Both the position numbers and the translations under genes were made by a program. Source: Pseudomonadota bacterium (GTDB lineage: Bacteria; Pseudomonadota; Alphaproteobacteria; Rhizobiales; Rhizobiaceae). From it: a DNA stretch of 17,863 nucleotides. How positions within the stretch are numbered: the first letter of the stretch is position 1; each line of letters begins with the position of its first letter. Of this stretch, positions 9,511 to 17,161 are shown in pieces. The stretch is from NCBI GenBank assembly GCA_023419535.1, contig JAEZXX010000076.1, positions 1 to 17,863 of the forward strand, in the 5' to 3' direction. A model generated the notes under the pieces. It saw only the letters and a program-made list of their open reading frames with translations. It searched no databases and was not told where the DNA came from.

Positions 9511-12129
9511 CTATTGCAAGGTTCGATCTACGATATCTTTTAGATCTTTCGAAGGTTGCTTGGAGCGCAGCTCGCCGAGGGCCGCAGCGGCCCGTTCGCG
9601 CCGTCCCGGCTCCATCATACGGTACGACCGGAACGCGTTCGCCAGACGCGCCGCCGTCTGCGGGTTGAGGGCGTCGAGCTCGGCGAGCTTGCCTGCGACG
9701 AAACGGTAGCCCGCCCCGTCCGCCCGGTTGAAGGCCCGCAGGTTCGAACTCGCCAGCCCGCCGATCAGCGCGCGGGCGCGGTTCGGGTTGGCGAGGCGGA
9801 AGGCCGGATGGCGCGCCAGGCGCTCGGCATCCTCCAGCGCCCGGTGGTGCGGGGCGCTCGCCTGGACCGCGAACCATTTGTCGAGGACGAGATCGTCGTT
9901 CTCGAAGCGCTCGTAGAAGGCCGCCAGCGCATCCGCCGTCGCCGGATCCTCGGGGAAGTGGTGGGCGAGGACGACGAGGGCGTCGAACCGGTCCGTCATA
10001 TTGGTCGCCGCCGAAAACTGCGCGGCGGCCTGCGCGCCCGACGCCGCCGCGAGGCAGAGGGCGGGCAGCAGCGTGTTGGCCAGCGCCCGCGCGCCCGCGC
10101 TCTGCGCGTCCGGCGAGAAGGCCGGGGCGGCGAGGGCGGCTCGCGCCTCGTCGAACCGCGCGCCGCCGATCCGGCCGAACGCCGTCAGGGCCGCGGTCCT
10201 TGCGGCGTGGACGGCCTCGGGATCGACGTCCTGCCCGATCAGCCGGGCGATCTCGCTCTCGCTCGGCATCGCCGCCATCAGCGCCCGGAGACCGGAATCG
10301 AGCGTCTCGTCGAGCGCGGCCTCGGCCATCGCTTCCAGGACCGGAGCGCCCTTCCGCTCGTCGAAGGTCGTCCGACCGGCCTTGGCCAGCATGCGGCCGG
10401 CCAGATCCGACAGGGCGCTCCACCGGCCGTAGGGGTTGGGGTCGATCCGCGCCAGCGCCAGCCGATCGTCGCGCGACTGGTCGAACCGCAGCGTCACCGG
10501 TGCCGAGAAGTCGCGCAGGATCGAGACGAGCGGGCGCTCGGCGAGGCCCTCGAACACGATCTCGGCGCTGGCGCTCGTCAGGTGGATGACGCCATCGGAG
10601 ACGGCGGTGTCGCCCGGCCGCGGTTCCACGGCGAGTTCCGTGCCGTCCCCGGAGACCAGAGCGAAGCGCACGGGCATGTGCATCGGCTCGGTTCCGGTCC
10701 CGGCCGCGCCCTTCTGGAGCGACTGGACGAGGCGCAGCGTCAGCCGCCCGTTGGCGAAGCTCTCGGACACCCGCAGCTCCGGCGTGCCGGCCTGCGCGTA
10801 CCAGAGCGCGAACTGCGTCAGGTCGCGGCCCGTCGCGTCCTCGAAGCAGGCCAGGAACGCCTCGATCGTCGTCGCCTCGCCGTCATGGCGCTCGAAATAG
10901 AGGTCCATGCCCGCCCGAAAGCCGTCGCGGCCGAGGATCGTCGCGATCATGCGGACGAGCTCGGAGCCCTTGTCGTAGACCGTGGCGGTGTAGAAATTGT
11001 CGATCGCGCGATAGAAGCCGGGGCGCACCGGGTGCTGCAGCGGACCCTGGTCCTCCGGGAACTGGTGCGATTTCAGGGCACGGACGCAGGCGATCCGCTT
11101 CACGGTGCGCGAGCGCTCGTCGCTCGTGAACTCCTGGTCGCGATAGACCGTCAGCCCCTCCTTCAGGCACAGCTGGAACCAATCGCGGCAGGTGATGCGG
11201 TTGCCCGTCCAGTTGTGGAAGTATTCGTGCGCGACCACGGTCTCCACGCCGGCATAGTCGACGTCGGTCGCGGTGTCGGGATCGAGCAGAATGTACTTGT
11301 GGTTGAAGATGTTGAGGCCCTTGTTCTCCATCGCCCCCATGTTGAAGTCCGACACGGCGACGATGTTGAAGATGTCGAGGTCGTACTGGCGGCCGAAGCG
11401 CACCTCGTCCCAGCGCATCGAGCGCTTCAGGGCGTCCATGGCGTAGGCGGCACGGCCCGACAGGCCCGTCTCGGTGTAGATGGCGAGGTCGACCGTGCGC
11501 CCGCCGGCGGTGGTGAAGCGATCCTTCAACGGCTCCAGGTCGCCCGCGACGAGGGCGAAGAGGTAGGAGGGCTTGGGATGCGGGTCGTCCCACACGGCGA
11601 AGTGCCGCCCGCCCGGAAGGTCGCCCGTCTCGCCCGGATTGCCGTTGGACAGGAGCACGGGCGCGCTCGCGCGGTCGGCCTCGATCCGCACCCGGTAGCG
11701 CGACAGCACGTCCGGCCGGTCGAGGAAGTAGGTGATGCGGCGGAAGCCCTCCGCCTCGCACTGCGTCGCCCAGACGCCCTTCGAACGGTAGAGCCCCATC
11801 AGCCTGGAGTTCTCTTCGGGCCGGACCCGGGTGACGATCTCCAGCGTGAAGGGCGCGCCGGGCAGGCCGCGCACGGTCAGGCCGGCCTTGTCCGCCGAAT
11901 GCGTGCCCGGCGCCATCGCCACGCCGTCCAGCGCGATCGAGACGAGCTCCAGCTCCTCGCCGTCGAGGACGAGATCGCCCTGCGTGCCCTCGCGGCGCTG
12001 CATGGACAGCGTGGAGCGGATGTCCGCATGGCCCTCGTGAAGCGAAACGTCGAGCCTAACGGCCGCGATCTCGAAGGCGGACGGCCGGTAGTCCTCCAGC
12101 CGCACCATCTGTCCGTCCTCGCTGCGCAT
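9511..12129 (-). CDS. pepN: Aminopeptidase N, M1 family zinc metallopeptidase
   Basis: Removes N-terminal residues from peptides, a cytoplasmic housekeeping enzyme of peptide turnover. From ATG 12129 it has 872 residues, the usual length for the bacterial M1 type. The exopeptidase motif GAMEN is at 265-269. The zinc site HEYFHNWTGN begins at H301, with H305 and E324 completing HEXXH-X18-E, followed by GLTVYRDQEF. The C-terminal half matches the helical domain of E. coli-type PepN. The frame stays open to 12279, but that stretch encodes a low-complexity Arg/Ala-rich sequence over a GC-rich hairpin and a possible promoter, while MRSEDGQMVRLEDYRPS is a typical family N-terminus. ATG 12129 has only a weak ribosome binding site. 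It precedes pleC on the same strand with a 198-bp gap that carries its own regulatory signals, so the two are probably not obligatorily cotranscribed. Confidence 0.97.
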   Translation of the reverse strand: MRSEDGQMVRLEDYRPSAFEIAAVRLDVSLHEGHADIRSTLSMQRREGTQGDLVLDGEELELVSIALDGVAMAPGTHSADKAGLTVRGLPGAPFTLEIVTRVRPEENSRLMGLYRSKGVWATQCEAEGFRRITYFLDRPDVLSRYRVRIEADRASAPVLLSNGNPGETGDLPGGRHFAVWDDPHPKPSYLFALVAGDLEPLKDRFTTAGGRTVDLAIYTETGLSGRAAYAMDALKRSMRWDEVRFGRQYDLDIFNIVAVSDFNMGAMENKGLNIFNHKYILLDPDTATDVDYAGVETVVAHEYFHNWTGNRITCRDWFQLCLKEGLTVYRDQEFTSDERSRTVKRIACVRALKSHQFPEDQGPLQHPVRPGFYRAIDNFYTATVYDKGSELVRMIATILGRDGFRAGMDLYFERHDGEATTIEAFLACFEDATGRDLTQFALWYAQAGTPELRVSESFANGRLTLRLVQSLQKGAAGTGTEPMHMPVRFALVSGDGTELAVEPRPGDTAVSDGVIHLTSASAEIVFEGLAERPLVSILRDFSAPVTLRFDQSRDDRLALARIDPNPYGRWSALSDLAGRMLAKAGRTTFDERKGAPVLEAMAEAALDETLDSGLRALMAAMPSESEIARLIGQDVDPEAVHAARTAALTAFGRIGGARFDEARAALAAPAFSPDAQSAGARALANTLLPALCLAAASGAQAAAQFSAATNMTDRFDALVVLAHHFPEDPATADALAAFYERFENDDLVLDKWFAVQASAPHHRALEDAERLARHPAFRLANPNRARALIGGLASSNLRAFNRADGAGYRFVAGKLAELDALNPQTAARLANAFRSYRMMEPGRRERAAAALGELRSKQPSKDLKDIVDRTLQ

Positions 12130-12206
12130 GTCCGTCGATCCCGCTTGCTGGAGCGCCCGCCGCCCGGCCGCGGGGGCGCTCGAAGGTTCCGATGCCGTCG
12201 CCCGGG

Positions 12207-12237
12207 CGGCGGCGGCCCCCCGGCGAGGCCGCCGCCG
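12207..12237 (-). repeat. GC-rich hairpin in the pepN leader
   Basis: Perfect 11-bp arms 12207-12217 (CGGCGGCGGCC) and 12227-12237 (GGCCGCCGCCG) with a 9-base loop. It lies 78-108 bases upstream of the pepN ATG and would sit in its mRNA leader if the promoter at 12251-12279 is used. It may only reflect GGC repeats. Confidence 0.35.
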
Positions 12238-12250
12238 GAGCGCTCGGTCC

Positions 12251-12279
12251 GGGATAGCGCGGGGCGCGACGCTTGCCAA
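12251..12279 (-). promoter_or_regulatory. pepN: Candidate pepN promoter
   Basis: On the - strand TTGGCA (12279-12274, five of six matches to TTGACA) is followed after 17 bases by TATCCC (12256-12251, three of six matches to TATAAT). Transcription would begin near 12244, giving a leader of about 115 bases. The -10 match is weak. Confidence 0.3.
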
Positions 12280-12445
12280 ACGGCGCCCTCGGTAAGGTAC
12301 GGGAAGTTTTTCGCCCGCGCCCCTCGACCCCCCCGGCTTTGCTGCCTAGAAGAAGGTCCGTCTCCAGGTTCTGCCGCGACCGGCCGCTTCGGCCAAACGC
12401 CTTTCGTTCGGGTGTCTTCGGCGGTCTCACGCCGGAAATGCGCCG

Positions 12446-13381
12446 ATGAAGGAAGTCTCAGCCCAGCCCGCCGCGCGTCCCCTGTTCGGCATCGGGCTGA
12501 AGATCCTCTCGGTCCTGGTCTTCGTTGCGATGCAGTCGCTCCTGAAGGCCTCCGGCGAGGACGTGCCGGCGGGGCAGATGGTGTTCTTCCGCTCCTTCTT
12601 CGCGCTGATCCCGGTCGCGCTCTATCTCGCCTGGCTCGGCGACCTGCACACGGCCTTGAAGACCTCGGACCTTGGCGGCCACATGCTGCGCGGCGTCGTG
12701 GGCGTCACCTCCATGGGGCTCGGCTTCTTCGCGCTGACCCGGCTGCCCTATCCGGAGTGGATCGCGATCTCCTACGCCGCGCCGCTGCTCACCGTCGTCT
12801 TCGCCGTCCTGTTCCTGCGCGAGACGGTGCGGGCCTATCGCTGGGCGGCGGTGCTCGTCGGCCTGTGCGGCATCCTCGTCGTCGCGGTCCCGGGCTTCGC
12901 CGGGATCGGGGAGACGAGCGCGACAGGCGTCGTCGCGGCGCTCGGGGGCGCGCTCTTCGCCGCCGTGGCGATGATCCAGGTGCGGCGCCTGGTGCGCCGC
13001 GAGAAGACGCCGACCATCGTCATCTACTTCTCGCTCTCCTGCAGCCTGATCGCGCTGGCGACGCTGCCCTTCGGCTGGGTCTGCCCGACCCCGGCGCAGT
13101 GGTGGTTCCTCGTCGGCGCCGGCCTGTGCGGCGGCGTCGGGCAGCTGCTCCTGACCGCCTGCTACCGCTACGCCGACACCTCCACCATCGCGCCCTTCGA
13201 ATACACCTCGCTGATCCTGGCGATCCTGATCGGCTACGTCGTCTTCGACGAGGCGGTGGGCGAGACGACGCTCGTCGGCGGCGCGATCGTCGTCTCCGCC
13301 GGCATCTTCATCATCTTCCGCGAGCACCGACTGGGCCTGGAACGCCGCAAGGCCCGCAAGGTCACGCCACCGTCGGGGTGA
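12446..13381 (+). CDS. EamA-family (DMT superfamily) membrane transporter
   Basis: Inner-membrane permease of 311 residues with about ten hydrophobic helices arranged as two EamA repeats, roughly residues 13-147 and 155-291. Each repeat ends with typical patterns: PEWIAISYAAPLLTVVFAVLFLRE in the first and APFEYTSLILAILIGYVVFDE in the second, the acidic loop residues marking the characteristic end of the fourth helix. The length matches the family. Members export or import metabolites such as amino acids and nucleosides; the substrate here cannot be inferred. ATG 12446 has a weak GGAAA about nine bases upstream. It stands alone on the + strand, divergent from pepN and convergent with the GH16 segment only 31 bp downstream, so it is probably transcribed singly. 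Confidence 0.93.
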   Translation: MKEVSAQPAARPLFGIGLKILSVLVFVAMQSLLKASGEDVPAGQMVFFRSFFALIPVALYLAWLGDLHTALKTSDLGGHMLRGVVGVTSMGLGFFALTRLPYPEWIAISYAAPLLTVVFAVLFLRETVRAYRWAAVLVGLCGILVVAVPGFAGIGETSATGVVAALGGALFAAVAMIQVRRLVRREKTPTIVIYFSLSCSLIALATLPFGWVCPTPAQWWFLVGAGLCGGVGQLLLTACYRYADTSTIAPFEYTSLILAILIGYVVFDEAVGETTLVGGAIVVSAGIFIIFREHRLGLERRKARKVTPPSG

Positions 13382-13412
13382 GGCCGGGCCGTAGAACCCG
13401 CGCGCGCCGCGA

Positions 13413-13952
13413 TCAGGCTCGGACGGTCACGTCGCGGAGGATCGAGGCGCAGGGAAGCCGGTCCTCGTCCAGTCGGCCGGCAAGCTCTGCCGAGCGCGGA
13501 ACCCAGAGATTGGCGTGAAGCCGCATCGGCAGGTGGGGAACGGGCGTCGGGTCCCATCCGGCCCGCTCGTGGACGACGCTTCCGTCGACGAGCCAGAGGA
13601 TGCGCTCCGGCCGCCAGTCGACGGCGTAGCGGTGGAAATCCTGCGTGGCGTCGAAGCCGAGGTCGATCCGGCACGGCGATCGCCGGTATCCGAAGCCCAT
13701 CAGCGTCCCCTCGTCGCCCGGATTGAAGTAGACGTTGACGAGGAGCGAGCGCGGATCGTTTCCGGTAAACTCGATATCGACCTCCTGCTTCGGCTGGTCC
13801 CGGTAAAGAAAGAAGCCGGTGACGAGACCAGGTCCCGCCGCGACCTTGATGTCCGCCTCGAACCGTCCGTGCAGGAAGGCCTGTCGCGAGGCGAGAGCGC
13901 CGGAGCGGTAGGGCAGGGAACCGCCCTCGGCCCGTTCGATCGTCAGATGCGC
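13413..13952 (-). CDS. GH16 glycoside hydrolase domain, out of frame with the glycosyltransferase gene
   Basis: The segment encodes about 179 residues of a family 16 glycoside hydrolase, the fold of licheninases and of rhizobial ExoK-like glucanases. The active-site strand reads QEVDIEFTGND (about 13764-13790), with both catalytic glutamates and the middle aspartate of the E-x-D-x-E motif. Later GH16 features are DFHRYAVDWRPERILWLVDG and MPMRLHANLW-like LPMRLHANLWVPRS. No ATG or GTG start precedes the domain in this frame; the frame is merely open up to a TTG at 14138, where the other frame is clearly coding. The beginning of the domain (ASFAQDGIRYVADGR) is instead in the frame of the upstream glycosyltransferase gene. 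This part is therefore probably a displaced 3' end of that gene, not an independent gene. No signal peptide can be assigned. Confidence 0.8.
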   Translation of the reverse strand, partial: AHLTIERAEGGSLPYRSGALASRQAFLHGRFEADIKVAAGPGLVTGFFLYRDQPKQEVDIEFTGNDPRSLLVNVYFNPGDEGTLMGFGYRRSPCRIDLGFDATQDFHRYAVDWRPERILWLVDGSVVHERAGWDPTPVPHLPMRLHANLWVPRSAELAGRLDEDRLPCASILRDVTVRA

Positions 13953-15508
13953 CCGTCCGCCACATAGCGGATGCCATCCTGCGCAAAGGAGGCAAGGTTG
14001 CCGGGAAAGGTTTCGGCCACGGCCGCCAGGGCGTCCGTTGGCGCGTTCGTCGCAGCCCGCAACTGCGTCTCCCCGGTAGGCGAGGCCGGGTCGCCGGAGT
14101 CGCGCGGCGACCAATTCGCTCGAGCCGGCAGAACCCAAGGGGACTCGTCGTGCGTCACCGCCTGTCTCCGGTGCGGCGCAAGACTGGACCGCGGGCCGCT
14201 GCCGCGAAAGAGCCGGAACGAGCGTGGCGCTCCTGTCGGGAACGCCTGCTCCGGCTCGTGCAGGCGAAGCGGCCGGCAGAGCGCCTCCCAGGCCCGCGGA
14301 TCCTCGCTTGCGACGACCGTGATCCGGCTTCTTGGAATGCGGTGCGGATCGAGCTCAGGGGGAAGTTCTGCTCCCGCCTCCTGGACGAGATGCATGTCCC
14401 CGCGCGCCAGGAGAGCGGACATCACGTCCGGGCCGAGCCGCGCGTCGACCAGAGCGTCGAAGGTCCCGAAGAGAGAGGCTGCGGCCTGGGCGTCGAGCGC
14501 CGGTTCGTTGCCGTCGAAGACGCGAACGCGCAGTCCGAGCATGGAGAGCGCCATGGGCAGGCTCTCCCGCTCGCCGCGACGGGTCCAGGCCAGAAGCGGG
14601 CCGGCCCGCCCGCGCTCGGACGGCCGCTCGAGCGAGCCGACATCGACGATGCCGGCCCGCGCCAGATAGGGCATGATCGAATAGGAGTTGTCGGAGGCGC
14701 AGTCGCGCTTCTGCAGGATGGCGGGGCGGACGAGCGCCAGCGCGCCGAGTTCGGCGAAGCGGTAGTTGATCCAAAGATCGACCGGCCCGACGACCGGCAA
14801 GGCCTCCAGAAGTTTATTCGCACCCTGCCGAGACAGGACGTAGCCGGACAGGAACCACAGGCCGCGCTTGGGACGGAACGGGGCGTCGCAGACATCCTCC
14901 CGCTCGACCGTACCTTCGGCGTCCGAATAGGAGAGGTAGAGAAGATCCGGTCCCCCGGCGCACGTGCCGCGTGCGAGCGCTGCACGCCAACCGCGATCGA
15001 TGGCCTTGGCCGCTCGGGGACGGAACCACACGTCGTCCTCCAGAACGAGGACATGGTCGTGCGAACCCGACGAGATGCTCTTCCAGACTTCGATGTGGGA
15101 TCGCGCAATGGCGATCTCCTGCGGCGTCATCCGAATCTGTTCGTCCGGCTGGAAACAGGCCGACAGCCGCACGTCCGGCTGCACGTAGAGCTGATCGGCG
15201 AGCCGATAGGTGGAATCGACGTCGGCCGTCGCCGCGACCGTCCGCCGGTCCCGCGCATCGACGGCCGAAAAGCGCGCGGCGATCGATACGAGGGGAACGC
15301 CGTCGGCTGTCGCGAACCGCCTCAGTTCGCGACGCAGCCGCTCCCACCGCAGCGGCTGCCGATCGAGGTTCATGGCGACGATCGCTCCGATCCGGCGATC
15401 GCCCGGTCCGAAGGCGTCAATCCGGCCTCCCGGAAGAAGACGCAAGGCGTGAAGGACGCTGCGAAACAATAGCCGGCGCAGAAGGTGGGACGCCGTGCGT
15501 ACGTTCAT
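13943..15508 (-). CDS. Family 25 glycosyltransferase, probably truncated by a frameshift
   Basis: GT25 enzymes transfer sugars in LPS or surface polysaccharide synthesis, in the cytoplasm. From ATG 15508 (521 residues) the GT25 domain covers about 30-290. It shows GAIVAMNLDRQPLRWERL at the start, the metal-binding LEDDVWF with E157-D158-D159, and LSGYVLSRQGANKLLEALP followed by VDLWINYRF. Residues about 310-430 may be a degenerate sulfotransferase-like region (RESLPMALSMLGLRV, then AWEALCRPLRL). The last 30 or so residues look like the first strands of a GH16 domain and end at a TGA, while the rest of GH16 follows in another frame. ATG 15508 has AGGA six bases upstream; ATG 15565 is in frame but lacks such a site. 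No signal peptide is seen. Adding one base near 13947-13957 would give a single protein of about 698 residues. Confidence 0.88.
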   Translation of the reverse strand: MNVRTASHLLRRLLFRSVLHALRLLPGGRIDAFGPGDRRIGAIVAMNLDRQPLRWERLRRELRRFATADGVPLVSIAARFSAVDARDRRTVAATADVDSTYRLADQLYVQPDVRLSACFQPDEQIRMTPQEIAIARSHIEVWKSISSGSHDHVLVLEDDVWFRPRAAKAIDRGWRAALARGTCAGGPDLLYLSYSDAEGTVEREDVCDAPFRPKRGLWFLSGYVLSRQGANKLLEALPVVGPVDLWINYRFAELGALALVRPAILQKRDCASDNSYSIMPYLARAGIVDVGSLERPSERGRAGPLLAWTRRGERESLPMALSMLGLRVRVFDGNEPALDAQAAASLFGTFDALVDARLGPDVMSALLARGDMHLVQEAGAELPPELDPHRIPRSRITVVASEDPRAWEALCRPLRLHEPEQAFPTGAPRSFRLFRGSGPRSSLAPHRRQAVTHDESPWVLPARANWSPRDSGDPASPTGETQLRAATNAPTDALAAVAETFPGNLASFAQDGIRYVADGRI

Positions 15509-15738
15509 CGTCGTCCTTTGCACACCGGACGTTGCAACTCCCACGTCCACCGCAGAGCGCCGCACGGATGACGGCGCGCGGAGGCCCCCCGGCGAGGGCG
15601 GTTGACGAAAAGAGGGGGGAGGGGCGTTCCGGCGTAACTCTTGGGGATCAGCAGTTTCGCCCCCGATCTTTAGCCGAGAAGCGAAGTCGATCTAGGGAGC
15701 CGTGGTTGCATTGCCGGCGCCCGGTCCCGCCTGCCGAT

Positions 15739-17025
15739 CTAGGGTTGCGGGGCGGTCTTGCCCCAGGGCAGTTCCGGCGCGTCTTCGACGGCGGCCTCGG
15801 CGCGCGGATCGAGCGCCAGCGTCGCGGGCGTCTGGGTGCGGGCCAGCGGCAGGTTGCGGAAGTCCTCCCGCTCCTCGGCCGGCACGGCCTGACGGCGGAA
15901 GGTGCGCCACAGGGCGTAGGCGGCGAAGAGGGCGTGGGCCGAGCCGGTGGCGATGAAGATGCCCATCGGCCCCTGCGCCTCCATCAGCCAGGCGGCGAGC
16001 AGCGGCCCGATCATCGTGCCGAAGCCGTAGACGATGAGGAGCCCGCCCGAGACCTTCACGAAGTCGGCCGCGTCGGCGTAGTCGTTGGCGTGGGCGACGG
16101 ACAGGGAATAGGCGGGATAGATCACGCCGCCGAGGCAGAAGGCGAGCGCGAAGACGACGCTCGCCTGCGTGCTCGACAGGCCGATCGCGAGCGTGGCGAC
16201 GACGACGCCGACGGCGCCTGCGACGGTCATCACGAGGCGGCGGTCGAGGCGGTCCGACAGGCGCCCGAGCGGGAACTGGAACACCGCGCCGCCCGCCATG
16301 GTGACGACGAGGAGGGTCGCGATCTCGGCGGTCGAGAAGCCGATCTCGTTGCCGAAGACCGGTGCCATGTTGGTCCAGGCGCCGGCGAGGATGCCGCCCA
16401 TGAAGACGCCGACGACGGCGGCGGGCGAATTCCTGAAGATCGCCGGAAGGTCGAGCTTCACCTGGGTCAGGGGCTTGGGATGGGCCTGCCGCGACAGGGC
16501 GTTCGGGATGACCGCCGCGGCGAAGAAGATGGCGCAGACCATGAAGGGCACGGTCAGGGCCGGGTCGGACAGCGGCATGATGAACTGGCCCGTCATCATC
16601 GCCGTCATCGAGACGATCATGTAGAGCGAGAAGATGCGCCCGCGCGTCTCGTTGGTGACGCGCTCGTTCAGCCAGCTCTCGATGACCATGTAGCTGCCGG
16701 CCAGCGCGAAGCCCGCCATGCCGCGGATCAGGATCCAGGTCAGCGGATGGACGAAGAGGCCGTGGAGGAGGGCCGTGATGGCCAGCAGCGCGGCGAGGCT
16801 GCAGAAGGTGCGAACGTGCCCGGCCCGTCGCACGATGCGCGGCGCGATCAGGCAGCCGAGGGTGAAGGCGATGGCGTAGCCGGTGCCCAGAAGCCCGATC
16901 TCCCAGTTCGACCAGCCCTCGATCGACCCGCGCACGGGCAGGACGATGCCGGCCAGCCCCGCGCCCGCCATCAGGAGGAAGGTCGAGATCAGAAGCGACA
17001 GGATCGGCACGAACTGGGCGCGCAT
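15739..17025 (-). CDS. MFS transporter, YcaD-like
   Basis: Inner-membrane permease of 428 residues with twelve predicted hydrophobic helices in two six-helix halves. The first half has GLLGTGYAIAFTLGCLIAPRIVRRAGHVR, the usual MFS loop between helices 2 and 3, and SYMVIESWLNERVTNETRGRIFSLYMI, typical of the YcaD-like group. The second half has FQFPLGRLSDRLDRR, the equivalent loop. The soluble C-terminal tail is about 50 residues. The substrate is unknown; from memory, relatives are annotated only as putative transporters. ATG 17025 has no strong ribosome binding site, but the following hydrophobic helix 1 (ILSLLISTFLLMAGAGLAG) supports it. It lies downstream of the UDG gene on the same strand with 136 bp between them, where a palindrome and a tandem repeat could bind a regulator. 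Confidence 0.94.
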   Translation of the reverse strand: MRAQFVPILSLLISTFLLMAGAGLAGIVLPVRGSIEGWSNWEIGLLGTGYAIAFTLGCLIAPRIVRRAGHVRTFCSLAALLAITALLHGLFVHPLTWILIRGMAGFALAGSYMVIESWLNERVTNETRGRIFSLYMIVSMTAMMTGQFIMPLSDPALTVPFMVCAIFFAAAVIPNALSRQAHPKPLTQVKLDLPAIFRNSPAAVVGVFMGGILAGAWTNMAPVFGNEIGFSTAEIATLLVVTMAGGAVFQFPLGRLSDRLDRRLVMTVAGAVGVVVATLAIGLSSTQASVVFALAFCLGGVIYPAYSLSVAHANDYADAADFVKVSGGLLIVYGFGTMIGPLLAAWLMEAQGPMGIFIATGSAHALFAAYALWRTFRRQAVPAEEREDFRNLPLARTQTPATLALDPRAEAAVEDAPELPWGKTAPQP

Positions 17026-17041
17026 GGAACGGCTCGAACGA

Positions 17042-17070
17042 CTGGAGGTCTGGAGGTCGGACGCGTCCGA
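17042..17070. promoter_or_regulatory. Tandem repeat plus 14-bp palindrome upstream of the MFS gene
   Basis: CTGGAGGT is repeated exactly in tandem (17042-17049, 17050-17057) and runs into a perfect palindrome TCGGACGCGTCCGA (17057-17070). The palindrome lies 32-45 bases upstream of the MFS ATG on the - strand, a suitable place for a dimeric repressor operator. No matching regulator gene is seen in the window. Confidence 0.35.
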
Positions 17071-17161
17071 TCGGGCGGCTTTAGACGCGGGAGGCCCAGC
17101 GTCGCGAGCGCTCTAGCGACGGAAAGTGACGTCTTTCGGACATCCGCGTCCGGCGCAGGGC

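Larger units (their letters stand above)
12130..12445. other. Divergent intergenic region between pepN and the EamA transporter
   Basis: 316 bp from which pepN (-) and the transporter (+) diverge. It contains a GC-rich hairpin, a candidate pepN promoter and a small stem GGCCG-CTT-CGGCC at 12382-12394. I see no convincing -35/-10 pair for the transporter and no RNA gene. The pepN frame is open into it but looks non-coding upstream of 12129. Confidence 0.6.

Noticed and set aside
12130..12279. Upstream extension of pepN to 12279
   Set aside because: It encodes an Arg/Ala-rich low-complexity stretch over a hairpin and a possible promoter; the family N-terminus and the usual length fit the start at 12129.
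9556..13518. Open frame of 1,320 codons on the + strand across pepN and into the EamA gene
   Set aside because: It opposes the complete pepN catalytic motifs and overlaps the transporter in a different frame; its residues are arginine- and glycine-rich shadow sequence.
15604..15630. GGAAC...CGTC on the - strand, resembling an EcfG general-stress promoter upstream of the GT25 gene
   Set aside because: The spacer is 18 bases instead of 16-17 and the second element is CGTC, not CGTT; too weak to call.
15688..15744. Direct repeat CGATCTAGGG at 15688-15697 and 15735-15744
   Set aside because: Only ten bases, with the second copy overlapping the MFS stop codon; no mobile-element features lie between or around the copies.
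17100..17121. Inverted repeat CGTCGC/GCGACG between the UDG and MFS genes
   Set aside because: Six-base arms with a ten-base loop and no T run; too weak to call a terminator.
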